DNA of 64,000 bases from Pseudomonas sp. CFBP13508 (GCF_005233515.1 NZ_QFZZ01000002.1:620001-684000), one strand, 5' to 3'; shown: positions 45,866 through 56,677, numbered from the stretch's first letter. The notes: a model not told the origin generated them from the sequence alone. Numbers and translations are program-made.

Positions 45866-47545
45866 ATGAGCATGCTCAAAGACCCGTCTTCGAAATACCG
45901 CGCGTTTCCCGTCATCAACCTGCCGGATCGCACCTGGCCGTCGAAGACCATCGATGCAGCGCCGATCTGGTGCAGCTCCGACCTGCGTGACGGCAACCAG
46001 TCGCTGATCGAGCCAATGGACGCGGCGAAGAAGCTGCGCTTCTGGAAAACCCTGGTGCAAGTCGGTGTGAAGGAAATCGAAGCGTCGTTCCCCGCCGCGT
46101 CGCAAACCGACTTCGACTTCGTGCGTACCCTGATCGAAGAAGGCCACATCCCCGACGACACTACCATTCAGGTGCTGACCCAGGGCCGTGAAGACCTGAT
46201 CGAGCGCACTTTCGAATCCCTGCGCGGGGCGAAGAAAGCCATCGTTCACCTGTACAACGCCACCTCGCCTTCTTTCCGTCGCATCGTCTTCAACCAGGAC
46301 AAGGACGGCATCAAGGCCATCGCCGTCAACGCTGCCAAGCTGTTCGTCAAATACGCAGCCATGCAGCCAGAGACAGAGTGGACCTTCGAATACTCGCCGG
46401 AAACCTTCAGCGCCACCGAGCTGGAATTCGCCAAGGAAGTCTGCGACGCAGTGATCGAGGTGTGGAACCCGACGCCTGAGCACAAGATGATCCTCAACCT
46501 GCCGGCCACGGTTGAATGCGCGACGCCGAACGTTTACGCCGACCAGATCGAGTGGTTCGGCCGCAACATCAATCGTCGTGACAGCGTGATCATCAGCCTG
46601 CACACCCACAACGACCGTGGCACTGGCGTGGCCGCTACCGAGCTGGGCCTGATGGCCGGCGCCGACCGCGTCGAAGGCTGCCTGTTCGGCAACGGCGAAC
46701 GCACCGGTAACGTCGACCTCGTCACCGTCGCGCTGAACATGTACACCCAGGGCGTCGACCCTGAGCTGGACTTCTCCGACATCGACGGCGTGCGCAAAGT
46801 CGTCGAAGAATGCAACCAGATCCAGGTGCATCCGCGTCACCCATACGTTGGCGATCTGGTGCATACCGCGTTCTCCGGCTCGCACCAGGATGCGATCCGC
46901 AAAGGCTTCGCCCAGCAGAAACCGGACACCCTGTGGGAAGTGCCATACCTGCCGATCGACCCGGCCGACATCGGTCGCAGCTACGAGGCAGTGATCCGCG
47001 TCAACAGCCAGTCGGGCAAGGGCGGCATCGCTTATTTGCTGGAGCAGGAATACGGCATCAGCCTGCCACGTCGCATGCAGATCGAGTTCAGCCAGGTCGT
47101 ACAGCGTGAGACCGATCGCCTGGGCCTGGAGATGACCGCCAAGCAGATTCACTCGCTGTTGATCAGCGAATACCTGCAGGCCAACACCCCGTACGCGCTG
47201 GTCAGCCATCGTCTGCAGGAAGAGAACGGCAACAGCGCCGTCGAAGTCGAAGTGGCGAGCAAAGGTCAGGGCGAAACCAACCTGCACTGGCGCGGCAAGG
47301 GCAACGGCGCACTGGAAGCACTGGTCGCCGGCCTGCCGATTCCGGTGGAAATCATGGACTACAACGAACACGCGATCGGCGCGGGCACCAATGCCAAGGC
47401 TGCGGCCTACATCGAACTGCGGGTGAACGGTGAACGTGCGGTGCACGGCGTGGGTATCGATGAAAACATCACCACCGCCAGCTTCAAGGCATTGTTCAGC
47501 GCACTGAACCGCTCGCTGAGCCAGCCAGAGGCAAAAGCAGCGTAA
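45866..47545 (+). CDS. leuA: 2-isopropylmalate synthase
   Basis: 559 residues from ATG 45866 with AAGGAA upstream; the in-frame extension is non-coding leader. This is the long LeuA form: catalytic barrel with [17 protein letters not shown], metal-binding [12 protein letters not shown] and [16 protein letters not shown], then a C-terminal leucine-binding regulatory domain ([27 protein letters not shown]). It condenses acetyl-CoA with 2-oxoisovalerate, the first step of leucine synthesis, and is feedback-inhibited by leucine through the last domain. It is followed by a strong terminator and stands alone. Confidence 0.96.
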   Translation: MSMLKDPSSKYRAFPVINLPDRTWPSKTIDAAPIWCSSDLRDGNQSLIEPMDAAKKLRFWKTLVQVGVKEIEASFPAASQTDFDFVRTLIEEGHIPDDTTIQVLTQGREDLIERTFESLRGAKKAIVHLYNATSPSFRRIVFNQDKDGIKAIAVNAAKLFVKYAAMQPETEWTFEYSPETFSATELEFAKEVCDAVIEVWNPTPEHKMILNLPATVECATPNVYADQIEWFGRNINRRDSVIISLHTHNDRGTGVAATELGLMAGADRVEGCLFGNGERTGNVDLVTVALNMYTQGVDPELDFSDIDGVRKVVEECNQIQVHPRHPYVGDLVHTAFSGSHQDAIRKGFAQQKPDTLWEVPYLPIDPADIGRSYEAVIRVNSQSGKGGIAYLLEQEYGISLPRRMQIEFSQVVQRETDRLGLEMTAKQIHSLLISEYLQANTPYALVSHRLQEENGNSAVEVEVASKGQGETNLHWRGKGNGALEALVAGLPIPVEIMDYNEHAIGAGTNAKAAAYIELRVNGERAVHGVGIDENITTASFKALFSALNRSLSQPEAKAA

Positions 47546-47564
47546 TCGACCGCTGAAATGCGAA

Positions 47565-47598
47565 AGGCCCCGGAGTGCGAACTCCGGGGCCTTTTTTT
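47565..47598 (+). terminator. Rho-independent terminator of leuA
   Basis: A perfect 12-bp stem AGGCCCCGGAGT/ACTCCGGGGCCT with a GCGA tetraloop and seven T residues, 19 bases after the leuA stop. Confidence 0.95.
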
Positions 47599-47631
47599 GC
47601 CTACAGGTTTCTGGCTGACTTTTATGGCCCC

Positions 47632-47700
47632 TTCGCGAGCAGGCTCGCTCCCACATTTGGAATACATTTCCCTGTGGGAGCGAGCCTGCTCGCGAAGGCG
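47632..47700. repeat. Paired REP elements, outward arrangement
   Basis: TTCGCGAGCAGGCTCGCTCCCACA then TGTGGGAGCGAGCCTGCTCGCGAA with a 20-base spacer, between leuA and the convergent amidase gene. Confidence 0.9.
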
Positions 47701-47721
47701 TCCTGACAGGCGCTGGGAGTA

Positions 47722-48513
47722 TCAGGTGAACTCAAAGGTGTCGGCATCCAGGTTCGCCGGAAAGCGCTCGCGATACGCCGCCAACGGCGCAGCTTCCAGC
47801 ACCACCTTGAACACACCATCCGCCTCCCCCGCCGCCAGCAACGTCTCGCCCTGGAAATCCAGGACCTGACTGTCGCCGGTATACGCGAAGCCCTTGCCAT
47901 CGCTGCCCACGCGATTCACCGCCGCCACATAGCAGAGGTTTTCAATCGCTCGCGCCGGCAGCAGGCGGTTCCAGTGCAGACGCCGTGCGCCCGGCCAGTT
48001 GGCGGTGTACAGCAGCAGATCGGTGTCCTGCGCGTCGCGGCTCCACACCGGGAAACGCAGGTCGTAGCAGATCAGCGGACGAATCCGCCACCCCTTGAGC
48101 TCGAACTGCACCTGCCGCTCGCCCGGCGTGTAATGGTTGTGCTCGCCGGCCATGCGGAACAGGTGACGCTTGTCGTAATGCAGCGCTTCGCCGTCCGGCC
48201 GCGCCCACAGCAAGCGGTTGCGATGGCTGCCGTCAGCCGCCTGAATGATCACGCTGCCAGTGATGACCGCATTGAACTTCGCCGCCTGCGCCCGCAGCCA
48301 TTTGCTGGTCGGGCCGTTTTCGGCTTCGGCGAGGGTTTCCGATTCCATCGAGAATCCGGTGGTGAACATCTCCGGCAGGATGATCAGATCGGCGCCACGG
48401 GCCTGTTCCAGCAACAGCTCGAAATGCTCAAGGTTGGCCTGCCGGTCGTGCCAGGCCAGGCTGGTCTGGATCAGCGCCAGAGTCAGGTCTGGCAATGCAC
48501 TCAGATCACGCAT
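47722..48513 (-). CDS. Omega-amidase, nitrilase superfamily (YafV-like)
   Basis: 263 residues. The Glu-Lys-Cys triad of the nitrilase fold is visible in LIILPEMFTTGFS, YDKRHLFRM and LICYDLRFPVWSRD. The sequence resembles E. coli YafV and mammalian Nit2, which hydrolyse 2-oxoglutaramate and 2-oxosuccinamate. It overlaps the transaminase gene by 13 bases; together they make a glutamine transaminase-omega-amidase pair that salvages methionine-derived 2-oxo acids and drives the transamination forward. Confidence 0.87.
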   Translation of the reverse strand: MRDLSALPDLTLALIQTSLAWHDRQANLEHFELLLEQARGADLIILPEMFTTGFSMESETLAEAENGPTSKWLRAQAAKFNAVITGSVIIQAADGSHRNRLLWARPDGEALHYDKRHLFRMAGEHNHYTPGERQVQFELKGWRIRPLICYDLRFPVWSRDAQDTDLLLYTANWPGARRLHWNRLLPARAIENLCYVAAVNRVGSDGKGFAYTGDSQVLDFQGETLLAAGEADGVFKVVLEAAPLAAYRERFPANLDADTFEFT

Positions 48514-49649
48514 AGTTTCGCCGCCGCTTCACGCAGCGTCTCCTCGCGTTTGGCAAAGCACAGGCGTATCAGGCGCTGGCCTTGCGGTGGATTCTGGTAG
48601 AACACCGACACCGGAATGCTCGCGACACCGTGCTCGCGAGTCATCCACATGGCCATCTCAACGTCGTTCAGATCCGGACGGATCTGCGAATAATCGACCA
48701 ATTGGAAATAGGTGCCGGTGACTCGGGTAAAACTGAAGCGCGACGGCGCGAGCAGATCGCAGAACAGATCGCGCTTGGCCTGATAGAAACCCGGCAGCTC
48801 TTCAACGTGCTCCGGGTGCTCGGCCATGTAATCGGCCAGCGCGTATTGCAGCGGCGTGACGCCACAGAAACTGACGTACTGATGCACCTTGCGCAATTCG
48901 GCTGTCAGCGCTGGCGGGGCGACGACGTAGCCGGTTTTCCAGCCGGTGACGTGGTACGTCTTGCCGAACGAACTGACCACGAACGCGCGCTGATACAGCT
49001 CTTCATGGGCCAGCACGCTGACATGCGGCACGCCGTCGAAGACCAGGTGTTCGTAGACTTCGTCGCTGATCAGATAGATGTCGCGATCACGGATCAACGC
49101 CGCCAGTTGATCGAGCTCGGCGCGGCTGATCAATGCGCCGCTCGGGTTGTGCGGGGTGTTGATGACGATCATTTTCGTCCGCGGGCTCAGGGCCGCGGCG
49201 AGCTGATCGAAGTCGATGGAGAAATCGACCGGATTCAGCTGCACATGCACGCAACGACCACCCGCCAGCTCCGTCGCCGGTGCGTAGCTGTCGTAGCACG
49301 GATCGAACACGATGACTTCATCGCCGCTGTGGATAACGGCCTGAATCGCGCAGAAGATCGCCTGGGTCGCGCCGGGCGTTACGGTCACTTCATGATCGGC
49401 ATCGACAGTCACGCCGTAGCTGCGGGCGATCTTGGCCGCGATCTGCTGACGCAACGCCGGCAAACCGGTCATCGGCGAATACTGGTTATGGCCACTGGCG
49501 ATATGCCGCCCGACCGCATCACGCAACGACTGCGGGCCGTCGAAATCCGGGAAACCCTGGGACAGGTTAATCGCGCCGGTCTGCGCCGCGAGCTGAGACA
49601 TCTGCGTGAAAATAGTGATGCCGACATTCGGCAGCTTGCTGGTGATCAT
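48501..49649 (-). CDS. PLP-dependent methionine/glutamine aminotransferase (YbdL-like)
   Basis: 382 residues from ATG 49649; nine upstream in-frame codons lack family match. Class I/II aminotransferase marks: NLSQGFPDFDGP, GHNQYSPMTGLPALRQ, TPHNPSGALI, SDEVYEHLVFDG and the PLP lysine in SSFGKTYHVTGWKTGYV. E. coli YbdL prefers methionine, and related enzymes act on kynurenine and glutamine. The gene overlaps the omega-amidase gene, supporting a joint role in 2-oxo-acid salvage. The ATG has a GGAGG-like site upstream. Confidence 0.88.
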   Translation of the reverse strand: MITSKLPNVGITIFTQMSQLAAQTGAINLSQGFPDFDGPQSLRDAVGRHIASGHNQYSPMTGLPALRQQIAAKIARSYGVTVDADHEVTVTPGATQAIFCAIQAVIHSGDEVIVFDPCYDSYAPATELAGGRCVHVQLNPVDFSIDFDQLAAALSPRTKMIVINTPHNPSGALISRAELDQLAALIRDRDIYLISDEVYEHLVFDGVPHVSVLAHEELYQRAFVVSSFGKTYHVTGWKTGYVVAPPALTAELRKVHQYVSFCGVTPLQYALADYMAEHPEHVEELPGFYQAKRDLFCDLLAPSRFSFTRVTGTYFQLVDYSQIRPDLNDVEMAMWMTREHGVASIPVSVFYQNPPQGQRLIRLCFAKREETLREAAAKLCVI

Positions 49650-49721
49650 CGGAGGCCCCTTGCAGGTGAAACGCAAGTTTCAAGCCTCAAGCTGCTAGCT
49701 GCAAGCAAAAACCCGCGCCCA

Positions 49722-49747
49722 CAAAAAAGGGCTTCATACGAAGCCCT
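49722..49747 (-). terminator. Rho-independent terminator of the der operon
   Basis: Stem AGGGCTTC/GAAGCCCT with a 4-base loop, followed on the minus strand by six T residues; 48 bases after the der stop. A short inverted pair of GCAACTTGAAGCTGC-like sequence flanks it (49676-49705 and 49758-49792). Confidence 0.9.
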
Positions 49748-49794
49748 CTCTGCTTTTACTTGAAGCTCGCAGCTTGCAACTTGAAGCTGCTGTT

Positions 49795-51267
49795 TTATTT
49801 CTTGTCGCGGCGCTTCTTGCTGGCTTTCTTGTTGTGCGACATCAAGCGACGCTTCTTGTTGACCTGGCGGTCGGTCAGCGTGTTCTTGTTGCCTTCGTAC
49901 GGGTTCTCGCCGCCCTTGAACTCGATGCGGATCGGCGTACCGACCAGCTTCAGTACACGACGGTAAGTGTTTTCCAGATAGCGCACATAAGACTTCGGCA
50001 CTTTCTCGATCTGGTTACCGTGGATCACGATGATCGGCGGGTTCGCACCACCCAAGTGGGCGTAGCGCAGCTTGATCCGGCGGTTGTTGACCATCGGTGG
50101 CGCGTGCTCGCCTACCGCATCTTCGAGAATCTGGGTCAGACGGTTGGTCGGCCAGCGGGTCACAGCGGACTTGAACGAGTTCTGCACCGAAGCGTAGAGG
50201 TTGCCCACGCCCGTGCCGTGCAGTGCCGAGATGAAGTGAATGTCGGCGTAGTCGACGAAGAACAGTCGGCGTTGCAGCTCGACTTTGACGAAGTCGCGCT
50301 CGCTCGGCGTCATGCCGTCCCACTTGTTGATCGCGATGACCAGCGCACGACCGGATTCGATCGCGAAGCCCAGCAGGTTCAGGTCGTGATCGACCACACC
50401 CTCGCGGGCGTCCATGACGAAGATCACCACGTTGGCGTCTTTGATCGCCTGCAGGGTTTTGACCACGGAAAACTTTTCGACTTCTTCGTGGATCTTGCCG
50501 CGCTTGCGCACACCGGCGGTGTCGATCAGCGTGTACTTCTCTTCATTGCGCTCGAACGGAATGTAGATGCTGTCGCGGGTGGTGCCAGGCTGGTCATACA
50601 CGATGACGCGGTCTTCACCGAGCATGCGGTTGACCAGGGTCGATTTGCCGACGTTCGGACGACCGATGATGGCGATCTTGATCCCGTCTTTTTCGCTCGG
50701 GCCAGGAATGCGCTTGGCTTCCTCGCCTTCGGCAACGACTTCTTCCTCTTCGCCTTCAGCCGGCTCGTCATCATCGCGCGGGAACTCGCTCAGGGCGGCT
50801 TCCAGCAATTGCGTGATGCCACGGCCGTGGGCGCCCGCGATCGGGATCGCGTGGCCCATGCCCAGCGGGGCGAATTCGGCGCGGGCCATTTCCGGGTCGA
50901 TATTGTCGACCTTGTTGGCAACCACGTGGGAACGCTTGTTACGTTTGCGCAAATGCTCGGCGATCATCTGGTCGGCAGCGGTAAAACCGGCCTTGGCATC
51001 TACCAGAAACAGCACCACATCGGCTTCTTCGATGGCCAGCAGCGACTGCTCGGCCATTTTTTCGTCCATACCATGTTCGTCACCGGAGATACCGCCGGTG
51101 TCGATCAGAATGTAGGAACGCCCTTGCCACTTGGCCTCACCGTACTGGCGATCACGGGTCAGACCGGACAGGTCGCCGACGATGGCGTCACGAGTCCTGG
51201 TCAGGCGGTTGAACAAGGTGGACTTGCCGACGTTCGGTCGGCCCACCAGGGCGATTACGGGAACCAT
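49795..51267 (-). CDS. der: Ribosome-biogenesis GTPase Der (EngA)
   Basis: 490 residues from ATG 51267. Two GTPase domains in tandem are diagnostic: [14 protein letters not shown] with DTGG and NKVDN, and [14 protein letters not shown] with DTAG and NKWDG, joined by an acidic linker ([13 protein letters not shown]). A KH-like domain and a very basic tail ([20 protein letters not shown]) follow. Der is needed for 50S subunit assembly. It is the last gene of the cluster, after bamB, with a hairpin between. Confidence 0.97.
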   Translation of the reverse strand: MVPVIALVGRPNVGKSTLFNRLTRTRDAIVGDLSGLTRDRQYGEAKWQGRSYILIDTGGISGDEHGMDEKMAEQSLLAIEEADVVLFLVDAKAGFTAADQMIAEHLRKRNKRSHVVANKVDNIDPEMARAEFAPLGMGHAIPIAGAHGRGITQLLEAALSEFPRDDDEPAEGEEEEVVAEGEEAKRIPGPSEKDGIKIAIIGRPNVGKSTLVNRMLGEDRVIVYDQPGTTRDSIYIPFERNEEKYTLIDTAGVRKRGKIHEEVEKFSVVKTLQAIKDANVVIFVMDAREGVVDHDLNLLGFAIESGRALVIAINKWDGMTPSERDFVKVELQRRLFFVDYADIHFISALHGTGVGNLYASVQNSFKSAVTRWPTNRLTQILEDAVGEHAPPMVNNRRIKLRYAHLGGANPPIIVIHGNQIEKVPKSYVRYLENTYRRVLKLVGTPIRIEFKGGENPYEGNKNTLTDRQVNKKRRLMSHNKKASKKRRDKK

Positions 51268-51302
51268 GCGGCTCTCCACTTCGTTATTTCAGAAAATACA
51301 AA

Positions 51303-51323
51303 AGCCGCTGCGAGGCAGCGGCT
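51303..51323 (-). terminator. Hairpin between bamB and der
   Basis: A 9-bp stem AGCCGCTGC/GCAGCGGCT with a 3-base loop, followed on the minus strand by TTTTGTATTTTC. It lies 36 bases before the der start and would cause partial termination or mark an internal promoter boundary. Confidence 0.6.
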
Positions 51324-51402
51324 GGTGCTCGGGGCAACACCCGGGGGCGCTGCAAACCCTGCTGATGCAGGGCCGCTTGGGGATGAACCCCAAGCATAGT
51401 TG

Positions 51403-52554
51403 TTACTTGATGGTCAGGGCTTCCAGTTTGCCGCTGTTGCCATACACATAAATCGTGTCGCCCACCACCAGCGGACGGGCACGCAGGCCGTCGCTGTCGA
51501 TGCGCTCACGGCCGACGAAACGACCGTCGACCTGACTCAGCAGATGCAGATAACCTTCCAGGTCACCCACAGCTACGTAGCTGGAGAACACTTCCGGTGC
51601 CGACAGTTGACGGCGAGCCAGCGAGTCGTTGCTCCAGAGTGCGGTGGTGGAACGCTCGTCGACGCCTTCAACGGTGCCCGAGGACAGGCTCACGTAGACG
51701 CTGCCGAAACCCTGAGCGATACCGGCGTAGCTCGACGCATCGCGCTGCCACAGTTGACGGCCGCTTTCCAGGTCCAGTGCCGCAACGCGCCCCTGATAAC
51801 TGGCCACATACAGCGTGCCGCCGGACAGCAGCAGACCGCCGTCGATGTCGACCACGCGCTCCAGTTCCGAACGACCCTGTGGAATGGCAATGCGTTGTTC
51901 CCACACCGGCACGCCGTTGGAGATGTCCAGCGCGACTACTTTACCGGTCGACAGGCCAGCTACCGCCAGACGGTTGGTCACCAGCGGAGCACTGGTGCCA
52001 CGCAGGGTCAGGACCGCCGGGGTGCTGTCATACACCCAGCGCTGGTTGCCGGTGGCAGCGTCCAGACCGATCAGACGATCGTCCTGGGTCTGCACAACGA
52101 CCACGTCGCCATTGTTAGCGGGCGGCGCGAGGACTTCACTGTTGACGCGGGCACGCCACTTCTCTTCACCGTTGCTGGTGTCCAGAGCGACGACTTCGCC
52201 ACGCAGGGTACCGATCAGTACCAGACCGTAACCCACGCCAACGGCGCCGGAGACAGGCAGTTCCAGATCCTGGTCCCACTTCACGTCGCCGTTGCTGCGA
52301 TCCAGCGCCATCACCACACCGGTCACATCAGCGGCGTAGATGGTGTCACCGTCGATCGCCGGCACCAGCATGTTGTAGGTTTCGCCCTGACCGTCACCGA
52401 TCGAGCGGCTCCACTGCTTCTGCAGAACCACTTCTTCTTTGAAGTCGGTCAGTTCGGCCGGTGGCAATTCTTTCTTGCTGTTGCTGCTGCAACCCGCGGC
52501 CAGAAGGGCCAGAGCCAGCAATGCTGCATGCTTCCAACGGATCACGTCACGCAT
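51403..52554 (-). CDS. bamB: Outer-membrane assembly lipoprotein BamB
   Basis: 383 residues from ATG 52554, which starts a lipoprotein signal (HAALLALALLAAGCSS, lipobox AAGC). Eight PQQ-like propeller repeats follow (for example VVALDTSNGEEKWRARVNSEVLAPP, LIGLDAATGNQRWVYDS). BamB belongs to the BAM complex that inserts outer-membrane beta-barrels. The start overlaps the stop of the yfgM gene by eight bases. The longer upstream frame is inside yfgM and is not counted. Confidence 0.96.
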   Translation of the reverse strand: MRDVIRWKHAALLALALLAAGCSSNSKKELPPAELTDFKEEVVLQKQWSRSIGDGQGETYNMLVPAIDGDTIYAADVTGVVMALDRSNGDVKWDQDLELPVSGAVGVGYGLVLIGTLRGEVVALDTSNGEEKWRARVNSEVLAPPANNGDVVVVQTQDDRLIGLDAATGNQRWVYDSTPAVLTLRGTSAPLVTNRLAVAGLSTGKVVALDISNGVPVWEQRIAIPQGRSELERVVDIDGGLLLSGGTLYVASYQGRVAALDLESGRQLWQRDASSYAGIAQGFGSVYVSLSSGTVEGVDERSTTALWSNDSLARRQLSAPEVFSSYVAVGDLEGYLHLLSQVDGRFVGRERIDSDGLRARPLVVGDTIYVYGNSGKLEALTIK

Positions 52555-53188
52555 CCCCTTTGGCCAGGTCGTCGAGCTTGATTTGAAGGCCACCGACCGC
52601 CGCTTCATCCGACAGTGCCGCCTTGGCTTTTTGATACGCCTTGTTCGCGTCATCGGTACGGCCCAAGCGCACCAGCAGGTCGCCCTTGAGTTCTTCGCGA
52701 GTGGCCAGGAACGCTTTGTCGGCATCGCCGTCGAGCAGTTTCAGGGCGTCTTCGGCCTTGTCCTGCGCGCCCAGTACCTGCGCCAGACGCTGACGGGCGA
52801 TCTCGCCCAGCGCCGGGTTGGCCGGTTTGTCGACGATGGCTTTGAGTTCGGTTGCCGCGTCGTCCAGCTTGCCGCTGTCGACCGCTACTTTGGCGACGAA
52901 CAGGCTGCCGTACTGCGCGTAGGCGGACCCGCCGTATTCGCTGTTGAGCTTGCCGGCCAGATCCGCAACGCGGGCGGCATCAGGCTTGCCGTCAGGCGTC
53001 AGCGTGGTTTCCAGCAATTGCTGATAGAGCACCGAGGCGCCTTGCGACTGGTTGCTCTGGTATTTGTGATATGCCTGCCAGCCGAACACGATGACCAGCG
53101 CCAACAGGCCGCCGGTGACCAGAGGTTTGCCGTTGCGTGTCCACCAGTCCTTCAAATCCGCCAACTGTTCGTCTTCGGTACTCGACAC
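52547..53188 (-). CDS. Ancillary SecYEG translocon subunit (YfgM-like)
   Basis: 213 residues. A short cytoplasmic N-terminus (MSSTEDEQLADLKDWWTRNG) leads into one membrane helix (PLVTGGLLALVIVFGWQAYHKY), then a periplasmic TPR-like helical domain. This matches YfgM, which joins the Sec translocon to periplasmic chaperones. The neighbours hisS upstream and bamB downstream are those seen in most gammaproteobacteria. Confidence 0.9.
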   Translation of the reverse strand: MSSTEDEQLADLKDWWTRNGKPLVTGGLLALVIVFGWQAYHKYQSNQSQGASVLYQQLLETTLTPDGKPDAARVADLAGKLNSEYGGSAYAQYGSLFVAKVAVDSGKLDDAATELKAIVDKPANPALGEIARQRLAQVLGAQDKAEDALKLLDGDADKAFLATREELKGDLLVRLGRTDDANKAYQKAKAALSDEAAVGGLQIKLDDLAKGDA

Positions 53189-53229
53189 CCCAATACTCCT
53201 TAATCGCTAAATCGGCTGTTAAGACAGCT

Positions 53230-54519
53230 TCAACCCTGCACGACGCAGGTGGCCAGGTGAGCGGCGAGCGCATCCCAGGCAATGCTTTGTTGTTCGCCCT
53301 GGCCACGCAGGGGTTTGAAACCTACCACTTGCTGGGCCATTTCGTCGTCACCGAGGATCAATGCGTACAGCGCACCGCTCTTGTCGGCCTTCTTGAACTG
53401 GCTTTTGAAACTGCCGGCGCCGGCATTGACTTGCAGGCGCAGGTTTGGAAGTTCATCGCGAATCCGTTCGGCCAGAGCCAGACCGGCCAGCTCGGCTTCT
53501 TCACCGAAGGCGCAGAGGTAGACGTCGACCTGACGGGAAATTTCCTGCGGGATCTGCTCAAGGGTTTCGAGCATCAATACCAGACGCTCGATGCCCATGG
53601 CGAAACCGACGCCCGGGGTTGGCTTGCCGCCCATCTGCTCGACCAGCCCGTCGTAACGGCCGCCCGCGCACACGGTGCCCTGGGCGCCGAGCTTGTCGGT
53701 GACCCATTCGAAAACGGTTTTGCTGTAGTAATCGAGGCCACGCACCAGTTTCGGGTTGAGCACGTAAGGAATGCCAACGGCATCCAGACGCGCCTTCAGG
53801 CCTTCGAAGTGAGCGCGGGACTCGTCGTCGAGGTAGTCGGCCATTTTCGGTGCATCGAACAGCACGGCCTGGGTGTCGGCATTTTTTGTGTCGAGCACGC
53901 GCAGCGGGTTGGTTTTCAGGCGACGCTGGCTGTCTTCATCGAGTTTGTCGTGGCGCGCCGAGAGGTACTCGACCAGCGCTTCACGATAGCGACCACGGGA
54001 TTCGCTGGTGCCGAGGCTGTTGAGCTCGAGCTTGACCGCATCACGAATGCCCAGCTCGCCCCACAGGCGCCAGGTCATGATAATCAGCTCGGCGTCGATG
54101 TCCGGACCGTCGAGGTTGAACACTTCCAGACCGATCTGGTGGAACTGGCGATAACGGCCTTTCTGCGGACGCTCGTGGCGGAACATCGGGCCGATGTACC
54201 AGAGTTTCTGCACCTGACCACCGCCGGTGATGCCGTGTTCGAGCACTGCACGTACGCAGGCCGCAGTGCCTTCCGGACGCAGGGTCAGGGAGTCACCGTT
54301 GCGGTCTTCGAAGGTGTACATCTCTTTTTCGACGATATCGGTCACTTCGCCGATCGAGCGCTTGAACAGCTCGGTGAACTCGACGATCGGCATGCGGATC
54401 TGCTTGTAACCGTAGTTATCCAGCAGACGCGCCACAGTGCCTTCGAAATAACGCCACAGCGGGGTCTGTTCGGGCAGGATGTCGTTCATGCCACGAATGG
54501 CTTGCAGAGACTTGCTCAC
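53230..54519 (-). CDS. hisS: Histidyl-tRNA synthetase
   Basis: 429 residues. Class II synthetase: [22 protein letters not shown] opening, motif 2 region with [18 protein letters not shown] and [22 protein letters not shown], histidine-specific motifs [16 protein letters not shown] and [27 protein letters not shown], and a C-terminal anticodon-binding domain. It charges tRNA-His. It is downstream of ispG, with a 22-bp gap. Confidence 0.97.
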   Translation of the reverse strand: MSKSLQAIRGMNDILPEQTPLWRYFEGTVARLLDNYGYKQIRMPIVEFTELFKRSIGEVTDIVEKEMYTFEDRNGDSLTLRPEGTAACVRAVLEHGITGGGQVQKLWYIGPMFRHERPQKGRYRQFHQIGLEVFNLDGPDIDAELIIMTWRLWGELGIRDAVKLELNSLGTSESRGRYREALVEYLSARHDKLDEDSQRRLKTNPLRVLDTKNADTQAVLFDAPKMADYLDDESRAHFEGLKARLDAVGIPYVLNPKLVRGLDYYSKTVFEWVTDKLGAQGTVCAGGRYDGLVEQMGGKPTPGVGFAMGIERLVLMLETLEQIPQEISRQVDVYLCAFGEEAELAGLALAERIRDELPNLRLQVNAGAGSFKSQFKKADKSGALYALILGDDEMAQQVVGFKPLRGQGEQQSIAWDALAAHLATCVVQG

Positions 54520-54541
54520 AAAATTTCCTTAATTCGTTCGA

Positions 54542-55651
54542 TCAGCCGCGCGCAATAACGGCAGCGTCAGCTTCGACCTTCTCGGCCGCTTTCTGGCGGA
54601 TCAGCTTTTCCAGCTCGTCCACCAGATTGTCATTCGTCAGCTTCTGCGACGGTTTGCCGTCGATGTAAATCAGGTTGGGCGTGCCGCCGGTCAAGCCGAT
54701 ATGGGCTTCCTTGGCTTCGCCGGGGCCGTTGACCACGCAACCGATGACCGCGACATCCAGCGGCACCAGCAGGTCTTCAAGGCGCCCTTCCAGCTCGTTC
54801 ATGGTTTTCACCACATCGAAGTTCTGCCGCGAGCAGCTCGGGCAGGCGATGAAGTTGATGCCACGGGAACGCAGATGCAAAGACTTGAGAATGTCGTAAC
54901 CGACCTTCACTTCCTCGACCGGGTCGGCCGCCAGCGAGATGCGGATAGTATCGCCAATCCCTTCGGCGAGCAGCATACCTAGGCCCACGGCGGATTTCAC
55001 CGTGCCCGAACGCAAACCACCAGCTTCGGTGATGCCCAAGTGCAGCGGCTGAACGATTTCTTTCGCCAGCAAACGGTAGGCTTCGACGGCCATGAACACG
55101 TCGGAGGCTTTCACGCTGACCTTGAAGTCCTGGAAATTCAGGCGTTCGAGGTGCTCGACGTGGCGCAGCGCGGATTCGACGAGCGCCGCCGGGGTCGGCT
55201 CGCCGTATTTCTTCTGCAGGTCTTTTTCCAGGGAACCGGCGTTGACGCCAATGCGGATCGGAATGCCGCGATCACGCGCAGCATCGACCACGGCACGCAC
55301 GCGGTCTTCGCGACCGATGTTGCCCGGATTGATACGCAGGCAATCCACACCCAGTTCGGCCACGCGCAAGGCGATTTTGTAGTCGAAGTGGATGTCAGCC
55401 ACCAACGGCACTTTGACCAGTTGCTTGATCTTGCCGAACGCCTCGGCGGCGTCCATGTCCGGCACCGAGACGCGAACGATGTCGACGCCGGCGGCTTCCA
55501 GACGATTGATCTGCGCCACGGTCGCAGCGACATCATTGGTATCGCTGTTGGTCATGCTCTGCACAGCGATCGGCGCATCGCCGCCCACCGGTACGTTGCC
55601 GACCCAGATCTTGCGCGATTCGCGACGTTTGATTGGAGATTCGCCGTGCAT
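54542..55651 (-). CDS. ispG: 4-hydroxy-3-methylbut-2-enyl diphosphate synthase (flavodoxin)
   Basis: 369 residues. TIM-barrel N-terminal domain ([30 protein letters not shown]) and a C-terminal 4Fe-4S domain with cysteines in [12 protein letters not shown] and [13 protein letters not shown]. It converts MEcPP to HMBPP in the MEP isoprenoid pathway and depends on iron-sulfur supply from the nearby isc genes. Between rodZ and hisS on the same strand. Confidence 0.97.
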   Translation of the reverse strand: MHGESPIKRRESRKIWVGNVPVGGDAPIAVQSMTNSDTNDVAATVAQINRLEAAGVDIVRVSVPDMDAAEAFGKIKQLVKVPLVADIHFDYKIALRVAELGVDCLRINPGNIGREDRVRAVVDAARDRGIPIRIGVNAGSLEKDLQKKYGEPTPAALVESALRHVEHLERLNFQDFKVSVKASDVFMAVEAYRLLAKEIVQPLHLGITEAGGLRSGTVKSAVGLGMLLAEGIGDTIRISLAADPVEEVKVGYDILKSLHLRSRGINFIACPSCSRQNFDVVKTMNELEGRLEDLLVPLDVAVIGCVVNGPGEAKEAHIGLTGGTPNLIYIDGKPSQKLTNDNLVDELEKLIRQKAAEKVEADAAVIARG

Positions 55652-55654
55652 GAC

Positions 55655-56677
55655 TTATTGACCCAACTTCAGGCGAGCAGTCTCGCCACTGGTGAACGGA
55701 GCGATGTCGACCGGTTGGCCGTTGTAGCTGACCTGTGCCGCGCGAGCGACGCCCAGACGTACGGCGAGCGGCGGCTTGCCGGAAACACTCACGCTGTCGC
55801 CTTTATGCTTCAGACCACTGAAAATCACTTTGCCACGGCCATCGGTCACCTGTGCCCAGCAATCGCCGGTGAACTGCAATTGCACCTGGCCTTCGCCGGC
55901 AACCGGCGCAGCTGCTTCAGCGCTTGGCGCTTGAGCAACCGGCGCGGTCGGGGCCGGTGACGCAGGGACATTCGGCGCTGGAGTGGCCGGAGCCGCCACC
56001 ACTGGCGCAGGCGTCTGTGCCGGAGCGCTTGGCGCAACTGCCGGGGCAGCCGGCTCGGTTGCTGGCGCTGCGGACTCGGCGCCGGTGGATTCAGCACTGG
56101 TTTCCGACTGCGGCAAGGCCAGCGATGTCGAATTGTCAGCCTGATTTTCGGCGACAGCCTGGTCTTCCGGCTCGTCGATCGGGTGGATCTGCGTGGTGCC
56201 GTCAGCGCCTTCGACTTCGACGTGCTCCGGTGCCAGGCTGGTCAGATCGCGGGTGCGCTGCGAAGTCTGATCCTGCCACCAGACGAAACCGCCGCCGATG
56301 ACCGCAATCAGCAACAACAGGCTGACGATACGCAAAATGGTGTGGGAAATCCGCACCGGCTCTTCGATACGACCGAGGGCGTGAACATTGCTGCCCTGGG
56401 AGTCGGTGCCAGTGGACTGGTCGAACTGCTGAACCAAAACGGTCTGGTCCATGCCGAGCAATTTGGCATAGGCGCGAATGTAACCGCGAGCGAAGGTATG
56501 CCCCGGCAGCTTGTCGAAAGCGCCGGCTTCAAGATTGCTCAGGGATGTCACGGTGAGGTTGAGCTTGAGGGCCACTTCGGCCAGCGACCAGCCATTGCTT
56601 TCGCGGGCCTGGCGCAGGGTCTCACCGGGATTAACGCGATTCGCTGCTACAACTTCGGGATGCGCCGCTTTCATCAT
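55655..56677 (-). CDS. rodZ: Cell-shape protein RodZ
   Basis: 340 residues. Cytoplasmic helix-turn-helix of the Cro/C1 type (ETLRQARESNGWSLAEVALKLNLTVTSLSNLEAGAFDKLPG), one membrane helix (ILRIVSLLLLIAVIGGGFVWW), a long Ala/Pro/Thr-rich periplasmic linker (about 190-265) and a C-terminal DUF4115 beta domain (VQLQFTGDCWAQVTDGRGKVIF). RodZ links MreB to the elongation machinery. It overlaps pilF by four bases. Confidence 0.93.
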   Translation of the reverse strand: MMKAAHPEVVAANRVNPGETLRQARESNGWSLAEVALKLNLTVTSLSNLEAGAFDKLPGHTFARGYIRAYAKLLGMDQTVLVQQFDQSTGTDSQGSNVHALGRIEEPVRISHTILRIVSLLLLIAVIGGGFVWWQDQTSQRTRDLTSLAPEHVEVEGADGTTQIHPIDEPEDQAVAENQADNSTSLALPQSETSAESTGAESAAPATEPAAPAVAPSAPAQTPAPVVAAPATPAPNVPASPAPTAPVAQAPSAEAAAPVAGEGQVQLQFTGDCWAQVTDGRGKVIFSGLKHKGDSVSVSGKPPLAVRLGVARAAQVSYNGQPVDIAPFTSGETARLKLGQ

